From Mesorhizobium sp. (GTDB taxonomy: Bacteria; Pseudomonadota; Alphaproteobacteria; Rhizobiales; Rhizobiaceae): a stretch of 64,000 nucleotides of DNA. Shown here one piece after another: positions 8,385 to 16,332 of the stretch. The first letter of the stretch is position 1, and every line of letters begins with the position of its first letter. The position numbers were made by a program, and so were the translations under genes. Where the stretch lies: positions 1-64,000 of the forward strand of contig SAQL01000016.1 in NCBI GenBank assembly GCA_004020645.1, read 5' to 3'. The notes beneath the pieces are model-generated. The model saw only the letters and a list, made by a program, of their open reading frames with translations. It did no database searches and had not been told where the DNA came from.

Positions 8385-9308
8385 TTAAAGAGCGCTTTCG
8401 ACGAGACGACTTGCCTGTCCCTCAACCTGAGGGCCAAATTCTGCAATGGCAAACGAAATGATGCTGCTTAGGCGTGGCGCCATGCGTCGGTCACGGTGGT
8501 AGATGAGAGACATGGGCCGTTCATTCAGGTGCCAATCCGGGAAAAGCTGGACGAGAAGGCCAGCGCGTATATCCGAAGTCAGCAGTATGGATGGTTGCAT
8601 AATCACGCCCAACCCAGCACGCGCAGCCATGCGGACAGCCTGACCACTGTTGACGGTGATCGAGATTTTGGGAGCGACTTCGACCAGATCCTTGCCTTTC
8701 GGTAGCCTCCAGGGCGACCGGGCTGCAGGGGTAAAGCCGATGGCTTCATGGACGGAAAGCTCGCGAGGATGATCCGGGGTGCCCCTGCGGGCAAGGTAAT
8801 CCGGTGCAGCACAAATCATCATTCGATAGGGAGCAAGGTGACGAGCAATAAGGCGGCTATCCGGCAACGCTCCAATGCGAAACGCGATGTCGAAGCCTTC
8901 TTCCACGATATCGACATTGCGGTCGGTCAATGTGATGTCCAGCGTCACGTCAGGGGCAATGTCGCGATAACGCTGCAAAGCTGGCATTAAAACCTCCGTC
9001 CCAAAAGTCGTCGGCGCTGTGATCCTCAATTGCCCGCGAGGTTTCGTCTGAGATGCCTCTGCGTCCTGATCCGCAACAGCCACACGATCCAGGATGTCCC
9101 GGCACTGCTCGACGTAGCTCGTGCCAAAATCCGTCAAGCTCTGGCGGCGGGTGGTCCTATTCAGAAGGCGTGTGCCGAGCCGCTCCTCCAGCGCGGCCAC
9201 ATGTTGCCCCACCATCGCTGGCGATATGCCGAGTTTTGCCGAAGCAGCGCTCATTGAGCCCTCTTGGACCGTCGCCACAAAAACCTGCATGGAGCGAAAT
9301 AGACCCAT
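8385..9308 (-). CDS. LysR family transcriptional regulator
   Basis: A 307-residue LysR-type regulator. The N-terminal winged helix covers residues 1-60 (FVATVQEGSMSAASAKLGISPAMVGQHVAALEERLGTRLLNRTTR). The effector-binding domain starts near residue 90 (GQLRITAPTTFGTEVLMPAL) and contains the typical GLGVIMQPS segment. It is divergent from the SDR gene at 9411, with 102 bases between the starts. In this class that usually means the regulator controls the divergent enzyme. The inducer cannot be read from the sequence. Confidence 0.9.
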   Translation of the reverse strand: MGLFRSMQVFVATVQEGSMSAASAKLGISPAMVGQHVAALEERLGTRLLNRTTRRQSLTDFGTSYVEQCRDILDRVAVADQDAEASQTKPRGQLRITAPTTFGTEVLMPALQRYRDIAPDVTLDITLTDRNVDIVEEGFDIAFRIGALPDSRLIARHLAPYRMMICAAPDYLARRGTPDHPRELSVHEAIGFTPAARSPWRLPKGKDLVEVAPKISITVNSGQAVRMAARAGLGVIMQPSILLTSDIRAGLLVQLFPDWHLNERPMSLIYHRDRRMAPRLSSIISFAIAEFGPQVEGQASRLVESAL

Positions 9309-9410
9309 TCGATACTTCTGCTTTCAAATGAATAAGTATTTTGCCGAATTATCATGAGATAGCACAGGAATTACAGCTGCCATGTTGCAATTCATCGAAG
9401 GAACAAAGAC

Positions 9411-10172
9411 ATGGCACAAATCAGATTCATGCGCAAAACGGTTCTAGTTACGGGTGCAGGAACGGGTATGGGGCGGGCCGCGGCCCTTCGGCTGGCCGAC
9501 GAAGGTGCACAGATTGCCCTTGTCGGACGCCGTTACGATCCGATCAGCCAATTGCAGGCGGACATCGAGGCCGCAGGCGGCAACGCAGTCGCGATTGCTT
9601 GCGATATTGCTGACAACGATGCAGTCGCGGCGACTGTAGGGAAGACAATTGAACGCTTCGGGAGACTGGATGCCGTATTCGCCAATGCCGGAATTTTGGG
9701 CGACTTCAAACCATTGGCCGTGACCGACGCGGATGATTTCGACGTATTGATCGGCACCAACATTCGGGGGACGTTCTTTACGATCAAGCATTGCCTGCCG
9801 TTTCTGGAAGGCGGCAGCATACTCGTCAACGCCTCCTGGACGGCGGGCGCAGCGATGCCGGGGGCCGGGGCTTACGCGAGTACAAAGGGCGCATTGCTTG
9901 CCATGATGCGTACGTTCGCGGTCGAGCAAGGCCCTCGGAACATCCGGATCAATGCCATCAATCCGGGTATCATTCTGACCACGATGGCGGATGATGTCAT
10001 AGACCCCGTCTTTGCCAAGCGCCTAGCCGCCCACACGCCCCTCCGCCGTAACGGCGTATCAGAAGATATCGCAGGTACAGTTGCTTGGTTGCTTTCAGAC
10101 GATGCAAACTTCGTCACGGGGCAAGAGATCACTGTCGATGGTGGGTACACAATCGGGGGTCTCCGGCCGTAG
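9411..10172 (+). CDS. Short-chain dehydrogenase/reductase
   Basis: A 253-residue classical SDR. The NAD(P)-binding TGAGTGMG motif is at about residues 15-22, NAG at the end of the fourth strand, the catalytic Ser in NASWT, and YASTKGA with the Tyr-x-x-x-Lys pair. The C-terminal WLLSDDANFVTGQEITVDGGYTIGG is typical. An Arg-rich segment after the second strand (GRRYDP) suggests a preference for NADPH. AAGGAAC precedes the ATG. It pairs divergently with the LysR regulator. Its 3' end abuts the broken antitoxin at 10187, so this pair may be a later arrival at that spot. Confidence 0.88.
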   Translation: MAQIRFMRKTVLVTGAGTGMGRAAALRLADEGAQIALVGRRYDPISQLQADIEAAGGNAVAIACDIADNDAVAATVGKTIERFGRLDAVFANAGILGDFKPLAVTDADDFDVLIGTNIRGTFFTIKHCLPFLEGGSILVNASWTAGAAMPGAGAYASTKGALLAMMRTFAVEQGPRNIRINAINPGIILTTMADDVIDPVFAKRLAAHTPLRRNGVSEDIAGTVAWLLSDDANFVTGQEITVDGGYTIGGLRP

Positions 10173-10186
10173 GTTGATCCAACCGG

Positions 10187-10315
10187 CATCGCCTTGATGG
10201 GAACCAGGCGCACGGCCGCATGACCGTGACGGGTCAGAATCACTTCGTCACCTGCCTCGGCACGACGCACCAATTTTGTCAGCTGTCCCTTGGCGTCTGT
10301 AACGGATACCTGCAT
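10187..10315 (-). pseudogene. Truncated Phd/YefM-type antitoxin
   Basis: From the ATG at 10315 about 43 residues match the N-terminal DNA-binding half of a Phd/YefM antitoxin (MQVSVTDAKGQLTKLVRRAE, then GDEVILTRHGHAAVRLVPIK). After that the frame runs on antisense through the SDR gene and family similarity is lost. The toxin-binding C-terminal half and the toxin gene are missing. A Shine-Dalgarno (AGAGGGG) and two operator-like repeats remain upstream, so the DNA-binding part might still be made. Confidence 0.7.
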
Positions 10316-10328
10316 CGGCCCCTCTTCT

Positions 10329-10383
10329 ATGGACCATCCTCTGGTCCATATTTACGATGAAAATAGACCATTCAACGGTCCAT
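10329..10383. promoter_or_regulatory. Double operator of the antitoxin relic
   Basis: Two inverted repeats of the same design lie upstream of the antitoxin start. ATGGACC (10329-10335) faces GGTCCAT (10343-10349), and 34 bp away ATAGACC (10363-10369) faces GGTCCAT (10377-10383). Both have 7-bp spacing, with one mismatch in the second. The 34-bp period is close to three helical turns, as expected for cooperative autorepressor binding. Confidence 0.6.
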
Positions 10384-10419
10384 TGTAACGGCCAAAGACG
10401 GCGCGGGCTGCGATTATCC

Positions 10420-10630
10420 GTGAGTGCGGTTGCCAGTGCCGTATACGCGACTGGCGACCCTCATTGAAGGCCAGCTCGCCGGGAAGAGAACCCCAACCGC
10501 CTCATCTCCCGGCGAGCCTACAACCTGATTTGATACGCAATCAGGACCGGGGTTAGCCGGCAAGGCTGACGTTGCAAGATGGATGCCAGTCATCGTTTCC
10601 CGAAATGGGACACCGGCCGGAGCTTTTTTC
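10420..10630 (+). ncRNA. Candidate structured RNA with four hairpins
   Basis: Four stem-loops follow one another: 10428-10459 (10-bp stem, GGTTGCCAGT with ACTGGCGACC), 10474-10517 (11-bp stem, GCTCGCCGGGA), 10524-10545 (7-bp stem, CCTGATT), and 10552-10570 (7-bp stem, GTTAGCC). The first and last each contain a T-G pair that works only if the plus strand is transcribed. A T6 run at 10624-10629 follows. No protein frame fits. I do not recognise the family. Confidence 0.45.
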
Positions 10631-10852
10631 CTTCTCTCCTTGTGGGAGAAGGTGGCCGAGCCTACGGGTCTTGCCTCCGGTAAGCCCGAGGACAGGCTCC
10701 GCTCGGTCGGACGAGGGGTGTTCCAGCTTGGCGGACACCCTCGTCCAAATCGGGCGCACTGCGGCAGGATCGCCAGCGCCTCATTTCTTCCAGCACCCCT
10801 CATCCGGCTCGGCGCGGCGCGCCGATCCACCTTCTCCGACAAGGGGAGAAGG
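10630..10852. repeat. Intergenic repeat with inverted ends
   Basis: The ends are near-perfect inverted copies about 26 bp long: CCTTCTCTCCTTGTGGGAG continuing to 10655, and CCACCTTCTCCGACAAGG continuing to 10852. This sort of element, with the CTTGTGGGAGAAGG core, is frequent between genes in Mesorhizobium and has no coding capacity. A related but GC-richer element is at 22113-22292. Confidence 0.65.
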
Positions 10853-10868
10853 GAAGTACTCCCACCGC

Positions 10869-11576
10869 CTAAATCTCGAACTCGCCCTGCCCCTCATCCA
10901 TGGCGCTGACGGTTTCGGCGGCGAGCGCCCTCGTGATCGGCGTCTTGCGCTCGAGCGCGGTGCGATCCAGCCGCTCGACCACCCGCATCGCGGTTGCCAG
11001 CGAGCGTTCGATGCGGCGCACCAGATATTGCACGACATGCGGCTCGACCTCGACCTGGCGGTCGGCGAACAGCTTGGTGATGACGCCGGCCAGCAAGTGA
11101 TCGTCGGGCTCGTGGATCTCGACCGTCGCCGCCGCCTTCAGCCGCGAAGCGAGGTCCGGTAGCCTGACGCCCCAGGCGGACGGAAAGCGCCGCGCGGTCA
11201 GCAGCAAGGTCGAGCCGGCCCCGCGCACCGCGTTGATCAGATGGAACAGCCCCTCTTCATCGACTGGACCGGCATCGACATCGTCGATCAGCGCCGGCCG
11301 CGCGCCGAGGCTCGCCATACAGTCGCCGATCCGCCCGGCGTCGACTTTCACTGCGCCGGCGCGGGCGCGCCAGATCGAGCCCAGGTGGGTTTTTCCAGAG
11401 CCCGCCGGACCGGCGAGCACAACCACCGGCGACGGCCAGTCCGGCCAGCGATCGACCAGCGCCACCGCTTGGCTGTTGGTGCCGGAGACGACGAGCTCGT
11501 CGCGTGAATAGCCGGTGCCGTGGCCGAGATCGAGCGGCAACTGGCGCGGCGGGTCGATCTTGTTGTTGTCCGGCAT
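10869..11576 (-). CDS. hdaA: DnaA regulatory inactivator HdaA
   Basis: A 235-residue AAA+ protein homologous to the DnaA ATPase domain and to Hda/HdaA. HdaA works with the sliding clamp to make DnaA hydrolyse ATP and so limits replication initiation. The N-terminus carries a clamp-binding-like segment (RQLPLDLGHG). Walker A is GPAGSGKTHLG and Walker B is PALIDDVDA. Helices at the C-terminus end in DEGQGEFEI. There is no DnaA-type DNA-binding domain IV. The start is the ATG of MPDNNKID. It lies 5 bases after the AI-2E permease gene, the usual rhizobial order, and is probably co-transcribed with it. Confidence 0.88.
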   Translation of the reverse strand: MPDNNKIDPPRQLPLDLGHGTGYSRDELVVSGTNSQAVALVDRWPDWPSPVVVLAGPAGSGKTHLGSIWRARAGAVKVDAGRIGDCMASLGARPALIDDVDAGPVDEEGLFHLINAVRGAGSTLLLTARRFPSAWGVRLPDLASRLKAAATVEIHEPDDHLLAGVITKLFADRQVEVEPHVVQYLVRRIERSLATAMRVVERLDRTALERKTPITRALAAETVSAMDEGQGEFEI

Positions 11577-11581
11577 CTGGC

Positions 11582-12781
11582 TCAACTGCGCGGTCCACCG
11601 CTCCCGCGGCGACGCGCCGGCAGCGGCGGGACAGGTTCGGTGCTGTGGCCCTTGTAGAGCGGCGACTCGAGATAGCGGGCGATGGCAAAGCGCACCAGAA
11701 CGGCAACGGCGGCCGAGGCCGGCACCGCGATCAGCAAGCCGACGAAGCCGAACAGCGCGCCGAAGGCAAACAGCGAAAACATCAGCCACACCGGATGCAG
11801 GCCGACGCTTTTTCCGACCAGCCTCGGCTGCAGGATGTTGCCCTCGATGAACTGGCCGCCGAAGAACACGCCGGCCACCGCCGCGACCATGGTCCAGTCC
11901 GGCCAGAACTGGACGAAGGCGACGCCGACGGCCAGCACCAGCCCGGTCAGCGACCCGACATAGGGAATAAAGGAGATCAGCCCGGCGAACAGGCCGATGA
12001 GGATGCCGAAATTCAGTCCGGTCAAGGTCAGGCCGGTGGCGTACATGGCGCCCAGTACCAGGCACAGCGTGCCCTGGCCGCGCACAAAGCCGGCGGTGGC
12101 GGTGTTGATGTCGTTGGCGATTGCCCTGACGGTCTGGACATAGTCGCGCGGCACCCAGCTGTCGACGATCGCCACCATGCGGTCCCAGTCGAGCAGCATG
12201 TAGAAGGCGACGACGGGCGTTACGACGAACAGGCTGACCACCGACACCAGCGCCACGCCAGAGCTCCAGATCGAGGTGAACACCGTGGTCAGCAGGCCGA
12301 AGCCGGAGGTCAGCAGCGAGTTCAACCCTTCGCGCAGGCCATTGGCGTCGACGCCGAATTGCTCTTCCAGCCATCTCGGATCGAAGCTGGTGATCAGGCT
12401 CTGCAGCCGGGTCAGGTATTCCGGCAGCTTGCTGGCGAAATCGGCCATCTGCGAAGCCAGCACCGGAATCAGGATGACGAAGGCCAGCACCAGAACGACG
12501 ATGAAGGCAAACAGGATGACAATCGTCGCCATCAGCCTGGACAGGCCGAGCCGCTGCAGCCGGTCGGCGACCGGGTCGAGGAAGTAGGCGAGCACCATGC
12601 CGGCGACGAACGGCAGCAGGATGCCGCTGAAGACATAGAGAAAGATCGCGAGGACAATGGCGCTGATCAGCCAGAAGCGGATCTGGCGGCGAAACACGCC
12701 AGACGCGGCAGCATCGGCAGCCGCAGCCTCGGCTGCCGCGTCGATGTCCTGGTCAGGTGCCCGGTTTGGAGCCTTCGCCAT
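11582..12781 (-). CDS. AI-2E family transporter (PerM-like)
   Basis: A 399-residue inner-membrane protein of the AI-2E/PerM/TqsA family. There are about eight hydrophobic segments: two near residues 35-75 (FWLISAIVLAIFLYVFSGILL), another pair near 85-115, then an amphipathic region around 120-200. Clustered helices follow from 200 to 370, including the family block VPRDYVQTVRAIANDINTATAGFVRGQ and FIPYVGSLTG. The substrate is unknown; family members export varied small molecules. Its 5' end overlaps the phosphatidyltransferase gene by 29 bases and it precedes hdaA, so the three genes form one transcription unit. Confidence 0.88.
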   Translation of the reverse strand: MAKAPNRAPDQDIDAAAEAAAADAAASGVFRRQIRFWLISAIVLAIFLYVFSGILLPFVAGMVLAYFLDPVADRLQRLGLSRLMATIVILFAFIVVLVLAFVILIPVLASQMADFASKLPEYLTRLQSLITSFDPRWLEEQFGVDANGLREGLNSLLTSGFGLLTTVFTSIWSSGVALVSVVSLFVVTPVVAFYMLLDWDRMVAIVDSWVPRDYVQTVRAIANDINTATAGFVRGQGTLCLVLGAMYATGLTLTGLNFGILIGLFAGLISFIPYVGSLTGLVLAVGVAFVQFWPDWTMVAAVAGVFFGGQFIEGNILQPRLVGKSVGLHPVWLMFSLFAFGALFGFVGLLIAVPASAAVAVLVRFAIARYLESPLYKGHSTEPVPPLPARRRGSGGPRS

Positions 12782-13316
12782 AGCCGCTCATATGCCTCAG
12801 CCAAGCCACGAGATAGGCCGCGGCCGAAGCCACGGTCAAGACCCCGGACAGCAATATGAGCACCGGCCTGAGCGGGTCGAGATTGATGGCGAGGGCAAGT
12901 TCGCCCAGCACCACCGCCGCCAGCCCGATCTGGACGGCGGTGTTGGCCTTCGACACGAACAGTGGCTTCATCTCGACCGGATGGGCCATGACGGTGGACA
13001 GAACGACGGCGCAGACGATCAGTGCATCGCGCGACACCATGGTGACGACCAGCCACAGCGGCAACTCACCGATGAAGCCCAGCACCACGAACACCGAGAC
13101 CAGCAGCAATTTGTCGGCCATCGGATCGAGATAGGCGCCAAGCTGCGAAAACTGGTTGAAATGGCGGGCAATGAAGCCGTCGATGCCGTCGGAAATGCCG
13201 GCGATCAGGAAGCCGGCGAAAGCCCAGTCCCAGCGTGCCTGCAGCATGGCCAGCACCACGCCCGGCACCAGCACGAAACGCATGATCGTGATCATGTTGG
13301 GGATGGTCAAACGCAT
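12753..13316 (-). CDS. CDP-alcohol phosphatidyltransferase family protein
   Basis: A 187-residue integral membrane enzyme. The CDP-alcohol phosphotransferase signature DG-x2-AR-x8-G-x3-D-x3-D is present as DGIDGFIARHFNQFSQLGAYLDPMAD. Hydrophobic helices flank it. It moves a phosphatidyl group from CDP-diacylglycerol to an alcohol; the acceptor is not evident. The second such enzyme in the window (37690) is the better match to PgsA, so this one may make another lipid such as cardiolipin. The start is at MRLTIPNMIT, where the family begins. The gene heads the unit that continues with the permease and hdaA. Confidence 0.85.
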   Translation of the reverse strand: MRLTIPNMITIMRFVLVPGVVLAMLQARWDWAFAGFLIAGISDGIDGFIARHFNQFSQLGAYLDPMADKLLLVSVFVVLGFIGELPLWLVVTMVSRDALIVCAVVLSTVMAHPVEMKPLFVSKANTAVQIGLAAVVLGELALAINLDPLRPVLILLSGVLTVASAAAYLVAWLRHMSGYGEGSKPGT

Positions 13317-13572
13317 ATCCCGTCGCTTCTGTTTTGATGATACATGATGGAGATGGGAGGCTACGGCAAGTGAGAGCGACGCAGAAGCTGCCAATCTCGC
13401 CCCTTGTGGCGGAGAGATTGCCTGTGTTCAAGGCCTTCGCCAATCGCCAATGTTGGAGATTTGCCTGAAGCCGCTGTCCACTCTTTTGTGATGCCGAAAG
13501 TGCCTGAGCCAGCCGTTATCCTTGCGAGGCGCAGCCGTTCATGCGAAGAGCCCCGGAAAGCAGGAAAGTGTG

Positions 13573-14637
13573 ATGGGCAAGCGCAAGAACGGGCTCACCT
13601 ATGCCGAGGCGGGTGTCGACATCGATGCCGGCAATCTCATGGTCGAGAAGATCAAGCCGCTGGTGCGCGCGACGCGCCGGCCGGGCGCCGATGGCGAGAT
13701 CGGCGGCTTCGGCGGCCTGTTCGACCTCAAAGCCGCCGGCTTCAACGACCCGGTGCTGGTCGCCGCCAATGACGGCGTCGGCACCAAGCTGAAGATCGCC
13801 ATCGATGCCAGCAAGCACGACACGATCGGCATCGACCTCGTCGCCATGTGCGTCAACGACATCGTCGTGCAGGGCGCCGAGCCATTGTTCTTCCTCGACT
13901 ATTTCGCCACCGGCAAGCTCGACCCCGACCAGGGTGCGGCGATCGTCGGCGGCATCGCCGAGGGCTGCCGGCAGGCCGGATGCGCGCTGATCGGCGGCGA
14001 GACGGCGGAAATGCCCGGCATGTATCACGGCAACGACTACGATCTCGCCGGCTTTGCCGTGGGCGCGGCCGAACGCGGCCAACTGCTGCCGACCGACGAC
14101 ATCGTCGAGGGCGACGTACTGTTGGGACTGGCCTCGTCGGGCGTGCATTCAAATGGCTTTTCGCTGGTCCGCCGCATCGTCGCGACAAGCGGCCTGGCGT
14201 GGACCGATCCGGCGCCCTTCAACGATGAAGCCACGCTGGCCGAGGCGCTGCTCGAGCCGACCCGCATCTACGTCAAGTCGATCCTCAAGGCGATCCGTAA
14301 CACGCATGGCATCAAGGCGCTGGCCCATATCACCGGCGGCGGTTTCCCGGAAAACATCCCGCGCGTCCTGCCGAAGGATTTTTCGGCCGAGCTCGACCTC
14401 GACGCCATCGAGGTGCCGGCGGTGTTCTCATGGCTGGCGAAGACCGGCGGCGTGGCGCCTGAAGAGATGATGCGCACCTTCAACTGCGGCGTCGGCATGG
14501 TCCTCGTCGTCGCCTCCGGCCAGGCCGCACAGGTCGCGGCCGTGCTGCAGGAGGCCGGTGAGAGCGTGACGCCGATCGGCCGCATCGTGCCGCGCCGCGA
14601 CGCCGGCGTGATCTATCGGGGCTCGATCGGCCTATGA
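13573..14637 (+). CDS. purM: Phosphoribosylformylglycinamidine cyclo-ligase
   Basis: A 354-residue AIR synthetase, step five of purine biosynthesis, which closes the imidazole ring of FGAM using ATP. Family landmarks run in order: LTYAEAGVDIDAGN, GGFGGLFDL, ANDGVGTKLKIA, DLVAMCVNDIVVQGAEPLFFLDYFATGKL, GGETAEMPGMY, GLASSGVHSNGFSLVRRI, HITGGGFPENIPRVLP, and FNCGVGMVLVV. The length is as usual. The start at MGKRKNGLTY follows GGAAAG. The stop overlaps the purN start by 4 bases (ATGA), so translation is coupled. Confidence 0.97.
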   Translation: MGKRKNGLTYAEAGVDIDAGNLMVEKIKPLVRATRRPGADGEIGGFGGLFDLKAAGFNDPVLVAANDGVGTKLKIAIDASKHDTIGIDLVAMCVNDIVVQGAEPLFFLDYFATGKLDPDQGAAIVGGIAEGCRQAGCALIGGETAEMPGMYHGNDYDLAGFAVGAAERGQLLPTDDIVEGDVLLGLASSGVHSNGFSLVRRIVATSGLAWTDPAPFNDEATLAEALLEPTRIYVKSILKAIRNTHGIKALAHITGGGFPENIPRVLPKDFSAELDLDAIEVPAVFSWLAKTGGVAPEEMMRTFNCGVGMVLVVASGQAAQVAAVLQEAGESVTPIGRIVPRRDAGVIYRGSIGL

Positions 14638-15344
14638 GCGCGCGCAAACGCACCGTGGTGCTGATTTCGGGACGCGGCTCCAACATGACGGCGCTGATCG
14701 CCGCGGCCAGCAACCCGGACTATCCGGCCGAGATCGTCGGCGTCATTTCCGACCGGGCCAATGCCGCCGGTCTCGGCATCGCCGCGGCGCGCGGCATCGC
14801 GACCAAGGTGATTTCGCGAGCCGACTATAGCAACAAGGAAGCGCATGACGGGGCGATCGACGCCGCACTTGTCTCGTTCGGCGCCGAGATCGTGGCACTG
14901 GCCGGTTACATGCGCATTCTCGGCGCGCGCTTCGTCGAGAAGTGGCTGGGACGGATGATCAACATCCACCCTGCCCTGCTGCCGGCCTTCAAGGGGCTGG
15001 ATACGCATGCGCGAGCTATCCGCGCGGGCATCCGCATCCATGGCTGCACGGTGCATTTCGTCACGCTGGACATGGATGACGGCCCGATCATCGCCCAGGC
15101 CGCCGTGCCGGTGATGGTCGGCGACAATGAGGATACGCTCGCCGCCCGCGTGCTGAAGGCCGAGCACCGGCTTTATCCGCTGGCGCTCGGGCTGGTCGCC
15201 GAAGGCAAGGCGCGGATGGAAGGCGGCCGCACCGTGCTGGCCCACTTCGCCGACGATGCCGACAACAGCACCTCCGTGGTGATGGCGCCCGATCCGCTGC
15301 GCGAGGAGACCGACCTCGAGCATCTGGCGCGCATCACGCCATGA
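14634..15344 (+). CDS. purN: Phosphoribosylglycinamide formyltransferase
   Basis: A 236-residue GAR transformylase that adds a formyl group from 10-formyl-tetrahydrofolate in step three of purine synthesis. The N-terminal loop VLISGRGSNM binds the phosphate. The catalytic residues are clear: Asn and His in MINIHPALLPAFKG, His in HGCTVHFV, and Asp in DDGPIIAQAAVPV. The C-terminal tail of about 35 residues after YPLALGLVAEG is somewhat longer than in E. coli, as is usual in rhizobia. It overlaps purM by 4 bases. Confidence 0.97.
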   Translation: MSARKRTVVLISGRGSNMTALIAAASNPDYPAEIVGVISDRANAAGLGIAAARGIATKVISRADYSNKEAHDGAIDAALVSFGAEIVALAGYMRILGARFVEKWLGRMINIHPALLPAFKGLDTHARAIRAGIRIHGCTVHFVTLDMDDGPIIAQAAVPVMVGDNEDTLAARVLKAEHRLYPLALGLVAEGKARMEGGRTVLAHFADDADNSTSVVMAPDPLREETDLEHLARITP

Positions 15345-15358
15345 GGTCCATCCTTGAG

Positions 15359-15383
15359 GATGGTGGCAATTTTTGCTACCATC
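15359..15383. promoter_or_regulatory. ParDE operator palindrome
   Basis: GATGGTGGCAA and TTGCTACCATC form 11-bp arms with one mismatch around a TTT spacer, starting 15 bases after purN and ending 20 bases before the antitoxin ATG. This is the expected place for autorepression by a ribbon-helix-helix antitoxin. Confidence 0.65.
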
Positions 15384-15402
15384 TTGGCAAGGAGACAGGT
15401 TG

Positions 15403-15678
15403 ATGCCGACAGTCGAAAAAGTCAGCGTGGCGCTTTCCCCGGAACTGCTGGACATGGTCAAGAGCGCGGTAGCCAGCGGGCAATACGGTTCGGCAAGCGA
15501 AGTGATCCGCGAGGCGCTCCGCGAATGGCGCCTTCGCCAGCCCTTGCGCGAGGCGGAAGCGGAACGGCTGCGGAAAGCCTGGACGGAAGGGCTGGAGAGC
15601 GGCCCGTTCGCGCATTTCGACATCGAGGACATTAAGCGTAGAGCCCGCAGCCGGCTCGTCGACGCTATCAAGAAATAG
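15403..15678 (+). CDS. ParD-family antitoxin (ribbon-helix-helix)
   Basis: A 91-residue type II antitoxin. The N-terminal ribbon-helix-helix is clear: KVSVALSPELLDMVKSAVASG, then YGSASEVIREALREWR. The charged C-terminal half (LRKAWTEGLESGPFAHFDIEDIKRRARSRL) is where ParD antitoxins wrap around the toxin. The start follows AAGGAG. The gene is followed after 3 bases by the ParE toxin and preceded by a strong palindrome, which fits an autoregulated pair. Confidence 0.9.
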   Translation: MPTVEKVSVALSPELLDMVKSAVASGQYGSASEVIREALREWRLRQPLREAEAERLRKAWTEGLESGPFAHFDIEDIKRRARSRLVDAIKK

Positions 15679-15681
15679 TTC

Positions 15682-15975
15682 ATGGCGGGCATGCCGATCA
15701 TCCGCAGCCCGGCGGCGGAAAATGATCTTATCGATATCTGGCTTGCTATCGCCGAGGACAGCCCGCGAGCCGCCGATCATTTTCTGAATGCCATCGCCGA
15801 GCGCATCCTTCAGCTTGCCGCCTTTCCCGAGTCGGGGCCGCGAAGACAAGATATCGCCCACGGAGCGCGCGCATTGACGATCGGCAACTATCTCGTGCTC
15901 TATCGCCTGGCCGAACAGCAAATTGAGATCGTCCGTGTCGTCCATGGCGCGCGCGACGTCTCGACGCTATTTTGA
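15682..15975 (+). CDS. ParE-family toxin
   Basis: A 97-residue RelE/ParE-superfamily toxin. It starts with the typical IIRSPAAENDLIDIWLAIAEDSPRAADHFLNAI helical hairpin. It continues with FPESGPRRQDIAHGARALTIGNYLVLYRL and ends in the strand IEIVRVVHGARDV. ParE proteins block DNA gyrase; RelE-type members cut mRNA. The sequence (no clear RelE catalytic triad) favours the ParE group. It is complete and paired with an intact antitoxin. Confidence 0.9.
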   Translation: MAGMPIIRSPAAENDLIDIWLAIAEDSPRAADHFLNAIAERILQLAAFPESGPRRQDIAHGARALTIGNYLVLYRLAEQQIEIVRVVHGARDVSTLF

Positions 15976-15989
15976 TCGCAGGCATTTCA

Positions 15990-16322
15990 ATGGGTGCTTT
16001 TGATAGCGCGATCCGGACAACAGGCGATTGGGCCGGCGTTTTCGAATATGACGAAGTAGAAGACCGGCTCAGCGCGACAGCATATTTCTATCTTGTTCAA
16101 ATCGAAAACGGACAAGCGGGCCTTGTCATCAATTCAATTCACATTCGTTCAGGTGCCTGGGCAATCGATGAAGCAGACATCGCAGTGAAATGGGACAGGG
16201 ACGAACAGTGCGTGGGCCTGTTTATCTTTGGAGAACTCTGGGCGGCCTTCGACACCGCAACAGGAAAAAAATATGGTGGCGGGTATGGGAAAGACATCCA
16301 GCCCACTATCCCCTGGGACTGA
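15990..16322 (+). CDS. Hypothetical protein, DUF2251-like
   Basis: A 110-residue soluble, acidic, beta-rich protein. The segments WAGVFEYDE, SATAYFYLV and LVINSIHI resemble the start of DUF2251 proteins, which are small and uncharacterised. I am not certain of the family. A TTG codon overlapping the ParE stop would give a slightly longer product, but the ATG at 15990 is preferred. It sits 14 bases after the toxin on the same strand. It may be a third member of the parDE unit or simply a neighbour. Confidence 0.55.
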   Translation: MGAFDSAIRTTGDWAGVFEYDEVEDRLSATAYFYLVQIENGQAGLVINSIHIRSGAWAIDEADIAVKWDRDEQCVGLFIFGELWAAFDTATGKKYGGGYGKDIQPTIPWD

Positions 16323-16332
16323 GTTGAAGTCG

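Noticed and set aside
10524..10545. TPP riboswitch, suggested by ACCTGAT in the third hairpin
   Set aside because: The other conserved TPP helices and a downstream thiamine gene are missing.
11504..12859. Glu/Asp/Gln-rich plus-strand frame opposite the AI-2E permease
   Set aside because: It is an antisense frame of a membrane-protein gene, with no start signal and no family.
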